A program made the translations under genes and the position numbers. A stretch of DNA of 64,000 nucleotides from assembly GCF_025717005.1 (NCBI RefSeq), contig NZ_JAOVZU010000006.1, positions 16,925 through 80,924 on the forward strand. Direction: 5' to 3'. Source of the DNA: Actinotalea endophytica. Lineage in GTDB: Bacteria > Actinomycetota > Actinomycetes > Actinomycetales > Cellulomonadaceae. Below the pieces are notes generated by a model, which saw only the letters and a program-made list of their open reading frames with translations, was not told the origin of the DNA and searched no databases. Positions 8,527 to 16,660 of this stretch are shown here, one piece after another; the first letter of the stretch is position 1, and every line of letters begins with the position of its first letter.

Positions 8527-9021
8527 TCAGCTCAGGGTGGCCGCGAGCTCGGCGCCCCACGCACGGGCCCGCTCGGCCTCGCCCTCGGCGAGCCCGTCCC
8601 ACTTGCCGTGCACCCGGAAGGTCGTCGGCTTCGCGACCGGGTGTCCGCCCAGTCGCCGCAGGGACTTGTCGATGCCCTTGCCGGCGGACCCGGGCAGGTC
8701 CGGGGTGACGACCTTCGTGTCGAACGCTGCGCAGGCGAGCCCGGCCGGCAGCTTCGCCGTCTCGAGCCACTCCCGCACCCCGGTCGGGGACAGGACCGGG
8801 GGGTGGTCCTTGGCTGCGTTCGCCCGCGTCGAGGCCCGGGTCATCCCGAACGCGTGCGTCGGTCCACCGACCACGAGCAGGTCGACGTCGCCGGGCACCA
8901 CCGGTTCGGCCTCGCCGACGTCCACGACCCGGACGTCCGCCTCGCCCAGGCCGGCTCCGATCGCCTCGGCGACGGCCTTGGTCGCACCCCACATGGACTC
9001 GTAGATCACCAGAACGGTCAC
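8527..9021 (-). CDS. Flavodoxin domain protein
   Basis: A 164-residue flavodoxin-fold protein. The FMN phosphate loop is near the N-terminus (LVIYESMWGATKAVAEAIG) and a second flavin contact is LVVGGPTHAFGMTR. It probably binds FMN and transfers electrons; the partner is unknown. GTG start at 9021 with GGAG nearby. It lies directly downstream of a paralogue (9076-9594) on the same strand, suggesting a local duplication. Confidence 0.85.
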   Translation of the reverse strand: MTVLVIYESMWGATKAVAEAIGAGLGEADVRVVDVGEAEPVVPGDVDLLVVGGPTHAFGMTRASTRANAAKDHPPVLSPTGVREWLETAKLPAGLACAAFDTKVVTPDLPGSAGKGIDKSLRRLGGHPVAKPTTFRVHGKWDGLAEGEAERARAWGAELAATLS

Positions 9022-9075
9022 GGCTCCACCGTCCGCTCCCCGGTGCCGATGGGCCAGGGGCTCAGGTCCCGGGTG

Positions 9076-9594
9076 TCACTCGACGGCGAGCGCGAGCTGC
9101 GCGCCCCACTCCTTGGCCTTCGCCAGCTGGCCGTCCATCAGGCCGCCGGTCATGCCCTTGACCAGGAACGACGTCGGCCCGCCGACGATGTCGACGCCCA
9201 TCCGACGGAGCCACTTGTCGATGCCCTTCGCGGCCGCCCCGCTGGCCAGCCGCATGGTGCCGACCCGGGTGTCGAACGCGGCGCCGTGGATGTCGGCGGG
9301 CAGGCGCACGGCGTCCAGCCACTCGCGGATGCCGATCCCGGTCGAGATCACCGAGCCGTGCTTGCGGACCGCCTCGGCGCGGGTGGCCGGTCGGGACATG
9401 CCGAACGTGTGCGTGGGCCCGCCGACCACGAGCAGGTCGACGTCGTGCGTGACCACGGCGCCACCGGGTTCGGCCGCGAGGGTGCCCACCTCCACGACGC
9501 GGACGCTGCCGCGCTGGGACAGGGCCGAACCGATCGTGTCTGCGATCGTCCGGGTGCTGCCGAACATCGACTCGTAGACCACCAACGCCTTCAT
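9076..9594 (-). CDS. Flavodoxin domain protein (paralogue)
   Basis: A 172-residue flavodoxin-like protein with LVVYESMFGSTRTIADTIG at the N-terminus and LLVVGGPTHTFGMSRPATR in the middle. It matches the downstream neighbour in the same positions, and both share the TRVGT/TKVVTP-type central region and a conserved W near the C-terminus (EWGAQLA vs AWGAELA). The pair is probably co-transcribed, with a gap of about 54 bases. Reductase and acceptor are unknown. Confidence 0.85.
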   Translation of the reverse strand: MKALVVYESMFGSTRTIADTIGSALSQRGSVRVVEVGTLAAEPGGAVVTHDVDLLVVGGPTHTFGMSRPATRAEAVRKHGSVISTGIGIREWLDAVRLPADIHGAAFDTRVGTMRLASGAAAKGIDKWLRRMGVDIVGGPTSFLVKGMTGGLMDGQLAKAKEWGAQLALAVE

Positions 9595-9662
9595 GGCTCA
9601 ACCCTGGTCGCTGTCGCGCCCGTGGGCCTGAGGCACAGGTCCCAGCGTGTCGTCGGGCGCGG

Positions 9663-10442
9663 TCACCAGACGTTCGACCCGGCGAGCGTCGCGACCTGGC
9701 CGGCGTCGAGCGTCACCGGGACCACGACGACCTCGTCCAGGACCGCGTGCGCCGACGCGTCACCGCTGCCGGCCGGTGCGCCGAGCACCAGCGACACGTC
9801 GCTCACGCTGGTCGCGGAGAGCGTCGCGGAGCCCACCGGGGTGGCGTCCAGGTAGACCGTCAGTGCGGCGTCGGACCGGGTCATCGTCACCAGGTGCGGG
9901 GCGGAACCCGGCGCGCCGGTCTGCACCAGCACCGTCGGCGGCCCGCCGCCCGGGGGCACCTCGACCACCTGGAGCAGGCCGCCGGAGACACCCAGGCCCA
10001 GCCCGTAGCCGTCGGCCTGGGTGAGCCACAGCAGGTCGCCGGGCGTCGCCGTGTCGGTGAACGACGTCCAGACCGTCACGCTCAGCGCGCCGGTCGAGGT
10101 GAGGGCACCCGCAGGGTCGGCCCAGGACTCCTCGAGGCTGCCGTGCAGCGTGAGGGCGCCGCTGTCGTCGCAGGTCAGCAGCCCGGGCGCGGCCACGTCG
10201 CCGGGCAGGGCCGACGCCGCGGCGAAGTCCAGGTGGCGGATCGGACCCAGCGACGCGACCGTGGACGACCACGTGCCGGAGCAGGGCCGGACCGAGACCG
10301 GCGTGCTCACCGCGGCGCTGTCCACGTACGCGGCGGCCGTCGACCCGACCCGCGGCAGAGCGAGGCCGACCGCGACGCCGAGCAGCGCCGCCGCGGCGGC
10401 GACGGCGAGGCGCGTCAGACGCTCAGAACGCGCCGAGCGCAT
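9663..10442 (-). CDS. Exported LamG-like (concanavalin A-fold) protein
   Basis: A 259-residue protein. An N-terminal basic stretch and hydrophobic segment (about 9-30) are followed by TAAAYVDSA, reminiscent of SipW-type signal regions. The rest resembles a LamG/laminin-G jelly roll: WTSFTDT, DLLWLTQADGYGLGLG, HLVTMTRSDAALTVYLD, HAVLDEVVVVPVTL. Carbohydrate or surface binding is inferred. The ATG at 10442 overlaps the signal peptidase gene end by 20 bases, so it is the third gene of the SipW operon. Confidence 0.75.
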   Translation of the reverse strand: MRSARSERLTRLAVAAAAALLGVAVGLALPRVGSTAAAYVDSAAVSTPVSVRPCSGTWSSTVASLGPIRHLDFAAASALPGDVAAPGLLTCDDSGALTLHGSLEESWADPAGALTSTGALSVTVWTSFTDTATPGDLLWLTQADGYGLGLGVSGGLLQVVEVPPGGGPPTVLVQTGAPGSAPHLVTMTRSDAALTVYLDATPVGSATLSATSVSDVSLVLGAPAGSGDASAHAVLDEVVVVPVTLDAGQVATLAGSNVW

Positions 10443-11484
10443 CGTCCACCTCCCGTCGCGGTGCGGGCCGGCGCGCGGGAGCCCGGCGTCGCTCGGCGAG
10501 CGAGTCGACGAGCTCGAGCGTCGCGAGCAGCAGCAACGGTGGGGCGAGGAGAGCGAGCCGACCCACCTTGGACTGCGCCCAGCCGAGCCACCGGCCCCAG
10601 TCGGCCTTCGCGTCCACCACGACGCCCCGCACACCGCTGAGCGGTGTCGCGTTGGGGTCGCGGGTCTCGTTCGCGTCGCCCTTGGTGAAGATGTACGGCC
10701 GCATGATCGGGCTGCCGCTCGTGTCGAGCTGGGCCTCCATCCGGCCGGTCAGCGTGTTCTGCACCATCACCGGGTACATCTGCAGGTCGACGATCCGGTG
10801 CGTGACGAGGTGGTTGCTGCCGGGCGGGTAGAACGTCGCGACCTGGCCGACCGCCAGCTGGCTCGGGTCGTCGATGAGCTGCAGCACGGCCACGTCCCCG
10901 GCCTCGACGAACGGCGACATCGAGCCGGACGTCACCACGAGCAGCCGCTGGCCGTGCAGCTGGTACCAGTACGGGAGCGCGAGGCTGGTCGCGAACGCAC
11001 CGACGAAGGTCAGCACGACCGTCCAGACGAGCACCTTGAACACCTGGCGCGGGCTCGGTGCTCGACGGCGCCTGCGCGGCCGGTCGGCGTGCTCGGCCAT
11101 GGCGCCGGTGACCCGTGCGCCGGTGGTGGCCAGCGCCGAGCCGAGCGCCCGGGCCGCGCGTTCCGGAGCGTCGCCGGAGCGGGTCGTCAGGGCGACCTCC
11201 GCGGCCGTCCAGGTCGGTGCGCCGACCATCGACGCCCAGGCGCGCCATGGCGCGGCGGCGAGCACCGCGGCCTCGCGGACGCCGGTGGCGGTGACGCCGA
11301 ACCAGGCCCGCCAGGGTGCTGCGGCCAGCACCGTCGCGAACGAGAGGTCGGCTGCGGTGACGCGGAACCACGCGCGCCAGGGCAGTGCCGCCCCGGCGAC
11401 GGTCCCGCGCACGGCGGCCCAAGCACGGCCGAGAGCTCCGGCGAGCACGCTCGCCGGAGCCTCGGCGGTGAGGGCCAGGGCCAT
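10423..11484 (-). CDS. SipW-type signal peptidase I with N-terminal repeat extension
   Basis: A 353-residue membrane signal peptidase of the S26B/SipW type. The catalytic Ser is in VTSGSMSPF (about Ser188), His in LVTHRIVD (about His229), and the SipW-like box is FTKGDANETRD. A transmembrane helix lies near 150-170 and a second near 315-330. Unusually, about 145 residues precede the first helix. They include PWRAW at 35-39, 57-61 and 79-83, an exact 22-residue period. It starts three bases after the TasA-like gene and probably processes that cargo. Confidence 0.85.
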   Translation of the reverse strand: MALALTAEAPASVLAGALGRAWAAVRGTVAGAALPWRAWFRVTAADLSFATVLAAAPWRAWFGVTATGVREAAVLAAAPWRAWASMVGAPTWTAAEVALTTRSGDAPERAARALGSALATTGARVTGAMAEHADRPRRRRRAPSPRQVFKVLVWTVVLTFVGAFATSLALPYWYQLHGQRLLVVTSGSMSPFVEAGDVAVLQLIDDPSQLAVGQVATFYPPGSNHLVTHRIVDLQMYPVMVQNTLTGRMEAQLDTSGSPIMRPYIFTKGDANETRDPNATPLSGVRGVVVDAKADWGRWLGWAQSKVGRLALLAPPLLLLATLELVDSLAERRRAPARRPAPRREVDDALGAF

Positions 11485-11487
11485 CGG

Positions 11488-12135
11488 TCAGGGGTTGTTC
11501 ACGGTCTGCTCGGCATCGACCTGCAGGTCGATCGAGGCGGTCGCGCCCTGGAACTCGTTGCCGGTGGACAGCGGGAGGCCGACGGACACGCACAGGTCCT
11601 CGGCGGTCTTGGCGGCCAGCACGCGGTCGTCGGTGTCCTGCCCGGTCGCCGAGCTACCGATCAGCGGCGTCAGCGTGGTCGGCACGCCGCTCATCGACCA
11701 GCTCGTGGCGGCCGCCACGCCGGCGGCGTTGCAGCTCGCCGCGGCGACGCCCGCGTAGACGGTGAGCTCGAACTGGCCCGCGAGGTCGACGGCGGGGTCG
11801 TCGTTGCTGCCCTGCGCGGAGAGCGCGTAGCGCAGCTCGAGCGTCCCGTCGTTGCTCACCGGCACCACGCCGTAGGCGACGTCGCCGGGCGCGAGGTTCA
11901 GGGCGCCGAGCGTCTGCGTCGCCGAGTGGGTGGCGGAGATGTCGACGGTGCCGGTGGTGAAGTTCGCGCTCCCGGTGGTGTCGGCATCGGTGAAGAGGGC
12001 ACCGGTCGTCAGCGTCGTCAGGCCGATCGCGGCCAGGCCGACGGTCGTGGCCGTGGCCACGAGGCGGGTGCGGCGGCCACGGTCGAGGTCGCTGCGTCGT
12101 TGCGGCGCGATCATCTCGCGGATGAGATCGTCCAT
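11488..12135 (-). CDS. SipW-dependent-type signal peptide protein (TasA/camelysin-like)
   Basis: A 215-residue secreted protein. A charged N-terminus is followed by a hydrophobic segment and a SipW-type motif (TTGALFTDADTTGSANFTTG). The body has the TasA-like beta-rich pattern: ALNLAPGDVAYGVVPVSNDG, YALSAQG, and a pair of Cys. Family members form extracellular fibres or surface proteins after cleavage by a SipW peptidase. ATG at 12135 with TAGGAG upstream. It leads the three-gene operon. Confidence 0.82.
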   Translation of the reverse strand: MDDLIREMIAPQRRSDLDRGRRTRLVATATTVGLAAIGLTTLTTGALFTDADTTGSANFTTGTVDISATHSATQTLGALNLAPGDVAYGVVPVSNDGTLELRYALSAQGSNDDPAVDLAGQFELTVYAGVAAASCNAAGVAAATSWSMSGVPTTLTPLIGSSATGQDTDDRVLAAKTAEDLCVSVGLPLSTGNEFQGATASIDLQVDAEQTVNNP

Positions 12136-12288
12136 GGTGACTCCTAGGCGGCGGGTGCCGCTCCGTCGGGACCCGGTGGGGGGCCGGGTGGTGGTGCGGT
12201 GACCGGGGGCCGGTCGGGTGGTGCGGCTCGGTGGTGCAGGGGATCGGGGTCGGGCCGGGCGTGGGGATGCTGCGTCAGGAGTGGGGTG

Positions 12289-14265
12289 TCAGGCATGCAC
12301 CTCGCCCCGGGAGATCACGACGTCCTCGGCGGGCACCGCCCGCGAGTACCAGAAACCCTGTGCCTGGTCGACGTCGAGGGATCGGAGGGTCGCCGCCGTG
12401 GCGCCGTCCTCGACGCCCTCGGCGACCACCTGGAGACCGAACGAGTGCGCGAGGTCGACCATCGCCTTGATCACGGACCGCGCGCGCTCGCCGTCGTGCG
12501 GGTCGGCGAGGTCGGCGACGAACAGCTGGTCGATCTTCAGCACGTCGACCGGGAGGTCGCGCAGCTGGGCGATCGAGGTCTGGCCGATGCCGAAGTCGTC
12601 GATCGCGACCCGGACGCCGGACTCGTCCAGCGCGCGCAGCACCGGGACGACCCGGGTCGGGTCGGCCACCAGGGCGGTCTCGGTGATCTCGACCTGCAGG
12701 TGCTCGGGATCAACGTCGTGCTCGGCGAGCAGGCTGCAGACGGTGTCGACGATGCTCGGTGAGACGACGGTGTGCGCCGAGAGGTTCACCGCGATCGGCA
12801 CCCGGTCGGCGGGTGCCCACCGGGCGAGCTGCTCCACCACGGAGCGCAGCACCACGTCGGTCACGTCGTTGATCAGGCCGGACTGCTCGGCGAGCGGGAT
12901 GAACACCGTCGGCGGCACCCAGCCGCGCGCCGGGTGGCGCCACCGCACGAGCGCCTCGAGACCCGCCGTCCGGCCGGTGACGAGGTCGATCTTGGGCTGG
13001 TAGTGCACGGCCAGCTCGCCCGTGGCCAGCGCCTCGTGGAGCTCACCCTGGAGCACCAGGCGGGACGGGCTCGAGCCGTCCTCGGCCACGTCGTAGACCG
13101 ACACCCCGAGGCGGTGCTGCTTGGCCGTGTACATCGCGATGTCGGCCTTGCGCATCAGGCCGCTCGCGTCGTCCGCGTGGTCGGGGATCATCGCGACCCC
13201 GATCGAGGTCGCGACGTGCACCGTGAGGTCGCCGAGCGCGAACGGCTCGACGAACACCGAGCGGGCCCGGTGAGCGAGGCGCTCGGCGTCGTCGACGTTG
13301 TCCACCGCGAGCAGCACGGCGAACTCGTCGCCGCCGAGCCTGGCGACCAGGTCGCGACCGCGGAACGCGGCCTGCAGGCGCTGGGCCACCTGCTCGAGGA
13401 GGTCGTCGCCGCGGTCGTGGCCCAGGGTGTCGTTGATCTCCTTGAACCGGTCGACGTCGAGCAGCAGGATGCCGACGCCAGGCCCGCCGGCCTCGCACGC
13501 CACGACCGCGCGGCGCAGACGGTCGAGCAGCATCCGCCGGTTCGGCAGCCCGGTCAGCGAGTCCAGCAGCGCCATCCGCGCGTTGTCCATCGCGGACCGC
13601 TGGAGGTTCTCCGACGCGCGGTGCACCGTGCGGTAGAGCACCAGCCAGAGCACCAGCAGCCCGAGGCCTGCGGCGAGTGCGATCGTCCGCACGGCCTGCG
13701 CCTGGGTCGCGGCGGCCGTGGTGTGATCGAGCACCACCTCGAGCGCGCCGGCGACGGTGCCACCGAGCCGGAGCGGCACGTAGACGTCCATCGCGGTCGA
13801 GCTCGCGCCCACCTGGCCCTCGTCGGCCCCGGCGAGGTGGTACCGGATCCGTGCGGACGGCTCACCGGCGATCACGGCCTGCTCGAGCTGGGTGCCGCTG
13901 GGGAACCCGGCGAGCGAGTCGGACTCGCTGTCGTAGATCAGGGCCCCGTCCACGGTCCACAACCGGAGCCCGAGCATGGTGTCGGCCAGGCCTGCGGTGG
14001 CCGCGTCCAGGGCGGCGCGGTCCTCGTCGGCGAGCACGCCGGACTCCAGCGCGTGCAGCGGTACGAGCGGCGAGACCCAGCCCGCCGCGGTCTGCGCGGT
14101 GCGCACGCCGTCGTCGATCGACTGCTGGCGCATCACCTGCGCCGCAGCGACCACGACGCTCACCGCGACGAGCACGATGCCGACCAGCGAGATGAGCACG
14201 AAGCGCCCGGACAGCGAGAGGCGACCGGTCCCGCTGAGGGACGTGCGCCGGGTGCTGCGGGCCAT
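12289..14265 (-). CDS. Membrane GGDEF-EAL protein (c-di-GMP turnover)
   Basis: A 658-residue protein. A short cytoplasmic start leads to TM1 (about 17-42), then an extracytoplasmic sensor region (about 45-195) and TM2 (LALAAGLGLLVLWLVLY-like). The GGDEF domain has an intact ARLGGDEFAVLL, and the EAL domain has intact GLEALVRWRHP, DVLKIDQLFV and VVAEGVED. Both diguanylate cyclase and phosphodiesterase motifs look competent. The ATG at 14265 is supported by GAGGAGATCACG; the longer frame upstream overlaps the divergent gene. No c-di-GMP effector was recognised in the window. Confidence 0.92.
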   Translation of the reverse strand: MARSTRRTSLSGTGRLSLSGRFVLISLVGIVLVAVSVVVAAAQVMRQQSIDDGVRTAQTAAGWVSPLVPLHALESGVLADEDRAALDAATAGLADTMLGLRLWTVDGALIYDSESDSLAGFPSGTQLEQAVIAGEPSARIRYHLAGADEGQVGASSTAMDVYVPLRLGGTVAGALEVVLDHTTAAATQAQAVRTIALAAGLGLLVLWLVLYRTVHRASENLQRSAMDNARMALLDSLTGLPNRRMLLDRLRRAVVACEAGGPGVGILLLDVDRFKEINDTLGHDRGDDLLEQVAQRLQAAFRGRDLVARLGGDEFAVLLAVDNVDDAERLAHRARSVFVEPFALGDLTVHVATSIGVAMIPDHADDASGLMRKADIAMYTAKQHRLGVSVYDVAEDGSSPSRLVLQGELHEALATGELAVHYQPKIDLVTGRTAGLEALVRWRHPARGWVPPTVFIPLAEQSGLINDVTDVVLRSVVEQLARWAPADRVPIAVNLSAHTVVSPSIVDTVCSLLAEHDVDPEHLQVEITETALVADPTRVVPVLRALDESGVRVAIDDFGIGQTSIAQLRDLPVDVLKIDQLFVADLADPHDGERARSVIKAMVDLAHSFGLQVVAEGVEDGATAATLRSLDVDQAQGFWYSRAVPAEDVVISRGEVHA

Positions 14266-14479
14266 CGTGATCTCCTCGTCGGGCCATGGCGGAGCCCTGG
14301 GTCGGGTGCACGGGACGTGGGTGGCGCCTCGCGAGACGAAGATCGGCTCTCGACGACGGTAGGTTGAGCCCGCGAGCCGGGTCGTGGGCTGATCGAGGGT
14401 TCTGGGGGCCTTTTCACCCGCTGCCGGAGTGGTCGTTCCATCGAACGGCGCAATGCTGAGGACCGAACGAGGAGCGCGC

Positions 14480-15085
14480 ATGGCCGACGAGAAGACCGAC
14501 CCCCCGGTCGCCGGTCGCAGCCGGCACGCCCGGTTCGCTCGCTGGGCTCTCGGGCGCGTCGGCTTCCGCCTGGTCGGCACGTTCCCGCAGCGCGGCATCG
14601 TGGTCGGCGCGCCGCACACCTCGAACTGGGACTTCGTGCTCGCGGTGCTGGTGTTCTGGGCGCACGACGTCCACCCGCGCGTCCTGGTGAAGACCGAGAT
14701 GTTCTGGTGGCCGCTCGGCCCGTTCCTGCGCTGGATCGGTGCGGTCGAGACGGATCGGCGCGGTGGCACCGGGCTGGTCGAGCGGCTCGCGACCGAGGCG
14801 GCCGCCGCGGACCGGTTCGTGCTCGCGCTGGCGCCGGACGGCACCCGTCGCGCCGTCGACCACTGGAAGTCGGGCTTCTACCGACTGGCCATGTCCACCG
14901 GGCTGCCGGTCACCCTCGCGTTCGCCGACGGCCCCTCGAAGACGGTCGGGACCGGGCCGACGCTCGAGATGACCGGCGACGTCACGGTCGACATGGACCG
15001 GATCCGCGCCTACTACACCGACAAGCGAGGCATCCGCCCGGAGCGGGCGAGCGCCGTGCGGCTCCGCGAGGAGGACGCCGGCTGA
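14480..15085 (+). CDS. 1-acyl-sn-glycerol-3-phosphate acyltransferase-like protein
   Basis: A 201-residue PlsC-superfamily acyltransferase. The HX4D catalytic motif is APHTSNWDFVLA; the substrate motif APDGTRRAVDHWKSGFY follows. It probably acylates a lysophospholipid or polyol head group; the substrate is unknown. No clear transmembrane helix is present. The ATG at 14480 has CGAGGAG upstream. It is divergent from the GGDEF-EAL gene across about 214 bases that contain no gene. Confidence 0.82.
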   Translation: MADEKTDPPVAGRSRHARFARWALGRVGFRLVGTFPQRGIVVGAPHTSNWDFVLAVLVFWAHDVHPRVLVKTEMFWWPLGPFLRWIGAVETDRRGGTGLVERLATEAAAADRFVLALAPDGTRRAVDHWKSGFYRLAMSTGLPVTLAFADGPSKTVGTGPTLEMTGDVTVDMDRIRAYYTDKRGIRPERASAVRLREEDAG

Positions 15086-15209
15086 GGTCGGCCGAGCGAA
15101 CGACCCGTCCACTCCCGCCCGGCGTGCGAACACCGTCCGACGGGTGTGTGCTGAGCAGGCTCCGACCGGGCCTGCCGGGCCGCGCCGGGCGCTCACGAGG
15201 AGGGACGCG

Positions 15210-15614
15210 ATGGGCTACGAGGTCACCAGGTCCGACGAGCAGTGGCGCGAGGAGCTGTCGCCGCAGGAGTACGCCGTGCTGCGCGAGGCCGCCACCGAGC
15301 GGCCCTGGACCGGGGAGCTGCTCGACGAGAAGCGGCGCGGGACCTACCGGTGCCGGGCCTGCGGTCAGGTCCTCTTCACCGCGGAGACCAAGTTCGACTC
15401 GCACTGCGGGTGGCCGAGCTTCTACCGGCCCAGCGCGGACGACGCCGTCGAGCTGATCGAGGACCGCACGCTCGGCATGGTCCGCACCGAGGTGCGCTGC
15501 GCGCGGTGCGGGTCCCACCTCGGGCACGTCTTCGACGATGCGCCCCAGACCCCGACCGGGGACCGGTTCTGCATGAACTCGGTGTCGCTGAGCTTCGAGG
15601 CCGAGGACCGGTAG
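15210..15614 (+). CDS. msrB: Peptide-methionine (R)-S-oxide reductase MsrB
   Basis: A 134-residue complete MsrB. Zinc CXXC pairs are CRAC and CARC. The substrate pocket is FDSHCGWPSFYRP, and the catalytic Cys is in RFCMNSVSLSF. It repairs methionine-R-sulfoxide in proteins. The ATG at 15210 has an excellent GAGGAGGG; the extended upstream frame was rejected on that basis. It probably stands alone, 34 bases before the next gene. Confidence 0.95.
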   Translation: MGYEVTRSDEQWREELSPQEYAVLREAATERPWTGELLDEKRRGTYRCRACGQVLFTAETKFDSHCGWPSFYRPSADDAVELIEDRTLGMVRTEVRCARCGSHLGHVFDDAPQTPTGDRFCMNSVSLSFEAEDR

Positions 15615-15648
15615 CGCGGGCACCACGCGGCTGGGCGAGACTGGACGG

Positions 15649-16281
15649 GTGACGCCCGACAGCCCACGCCGCCCGCGCCGCCCCGCGATGCTCGACCCGC
15701 GCGACGCCGAGGAGATCCCCGGCGACCTCGACCCCGCCCTGCGCGGCGAGGTCGCGCACACCACCGCGAACGCGCTCGTGCACGGCGGTCGCGCCGCGGA
15801 GGACCCCGAGGTGGTCGACCGCCTGGTGCGGCTGGTCGAGGCCGAGGGTCTGGACACCGTCGCAGGGCTGTGGGCCGACAGCGCGCCGCACACCCTGCCG
15901 GGCGCGCTGTGGCGGCTGTACGCGCTGCGCGAGTGGGTGCGCCGGGACCCGCGCACCGTGGCCGAGCGCTACCGGCTCGGCGAGCAGCGCGCCGAGGTGC
16001 ACGGCGCGGTGGCGGGCGTCGCCGCACCGCCGGGCCCGGAGGAGGTCGCGCACGTCGCCGACGCGGTGCTGTCCGGGGTGTACACGGGTGATCTCGCCGT
16101 CGCGCTCGAGCGCGCCGGGGCGTTCTGCCGCGTGCTGGCGACGGGTGCCGTGCTCGACGCGGACGTGGTCGCCGACGACGAGGAGGCCCGCCAGCTCACC
16201 CGCGGCGCCGCGGGTCTGGTGCGCACCGCCGAGGAGCTCGAGGAGTGCGCCGGCCTGTGGCGGGCCGGAACCCTGGACTGA
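15649..16281 (+). CDS. Conserved actinobacterial hypothetical protein
   Basis: A 210-residue, mostly helical, Ala/Glu/Arg-rich soluble protein. It has a conserved-looking LWRLYALREWVRRDP segment and LDPALRGEVAHTTANALVHG near the N-terminus. No catalytic motif was recognised. The GTG at 15649 follows GAGACT by six bases (leaderless type). A terminator-like hairpin follows at 16330-16350. Confidence 0.75.
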   Translation: MTPDSPRRPRRPAMLDPRDAEEIPGDLDPALRGEVAHTTANALVHGGRAAEDPEVVDRLVRLVEAEGLDTVAGLWADSAPHTLPGALWRLYALREWVRRDPRTVAERYRLGEQRAEVHGAVAGVAAPPGPEEVAHVADAVLSGVYTGDLAVALERAGAFCRVLATGAVLDADVVADDEEARQLTRGAAGLVRTAEELEECAGLWRAGTLD

Positions 16282-16329
16282 CCACCGACCCTGGTGGCCG
16301 GGACCGGGACCGACCCGTCGCACCGCGCC

Positions 16330-16350
16330 CTCACCCACCCGGCGGGTGAG
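16330..16350 (+). terminator. Terminator-like hairpin
   Basis: CTCACCC (16330-16336) pairs with GGGTGAG (16344-16350) around a seven-base loop, about 50 bases downstream of the hypothetical gene stop. No T-tract follows. Confidence 0.4.
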
Positions 16351-16369
16351 CGCCTCGCTCGGCGGCGGT

Positions 16370-16375
16370 TAGCAT
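16370..16375 (+). promoter_or_regulatory. Candidate -10 element TAGCAT
   Basis: TAGCAT would place transcription start around 16381-16382, where the 5' arm of the long helix starts. The -35 is weak (GTGAGC at 16346-16351, 18-base spacer). Confidence 0.4.
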
Positions 16376-16378
16376 GGT

Positions 16379-16474
16379 GGGACGGCGTCGGACCGCGTCA
16401 AGCCCCGGGCTCCACTTCAAGCCGCTTCGAGCGGCCTTCGCGCCGTCAGGCGCTTCGCGGTCCGGCGCCGTTCT
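16379..16474 (+). ncRNA. Candidate structured RNA (sRNA or 5' leader)
   Basis: Bases 16379-16397 can pair with 16456-16474 in a 19-bp helix with three G-U wobbles and no mismatch. The enclosed 58 bases can form three hairpins: AGCC/GGCT (16401-16411), GCCGCT/AGCGGC (16421-16435) and GCGCC/GGCGC (16440-16453). A -10-like TAGCAT ends just upstream. The following CU-rich repeat (TCTCCCTCGGTCTCCCTC) is complementary to Shine-Dalgarno-like GAGGGAG. It matches no RNA family I recognise. It could be a small RNA, a leader of pap-pit, or a palindromic repeat element. Confidence 0.4.
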
Positions 16475-16600
16475 CCCTCGGTCTCCCTCGTTGCGTGCCC
16501 CGGTGCGCCTGGGACCCTCGTCCCGCTCGGGTGGGTGCGGCCTGTCCCGTCGCTGTGCGTTCGGCATGACGTCACCGAGAGGCCACCCGAGGCGTTGGGT

Positions 16601-16611
16601 GTTCACCTTCG
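16601..16611 (+). promoter_or_regulatory. PHO-box-like unit upstream of pap-pit
   Basis: GTTCACCTTCG matches 10 of 11 positions of the Streptomyces PhoP direct-repeat unit as I recall it (GKTCAYYYRSG). It lies 50 bases before the pap start. A clear adjacent second unit is absent, so PhoP control is only suggested. Confidence 0.3.
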
Positions 16612-16660
16612 TGCTGCCCTACCCTGAGCCCGACACACCCCCGACTTCTGGAGCACTGCC

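Larger units (their letters stand above)
16282..16660 (+). other. 379-base intergenic region ahead of pap-pit
   Basis: No convincing coding region is present. A 100-codon frame (from 16374) lacks family signal and third-position bias and was rejected. The region holds a terminator-like hairpin (16330-16350), a -10-like TAGCAT (16370-16375), a long RNA-like helix (16379-16474), a CU-rich stretch (16471-16492), and a PHO-box-like unit (16601-16611). Confidence 0.6.

Noticed and set aside
16511-16524. GGGACCCTCGTCCC as a second DosR-like box
   Set aside because: The flanks and central CCTC do not fit the consensus, and the core alone is expected roughly 0.4 times by chance at this GC. It is more likely part of RNA secondary structure.
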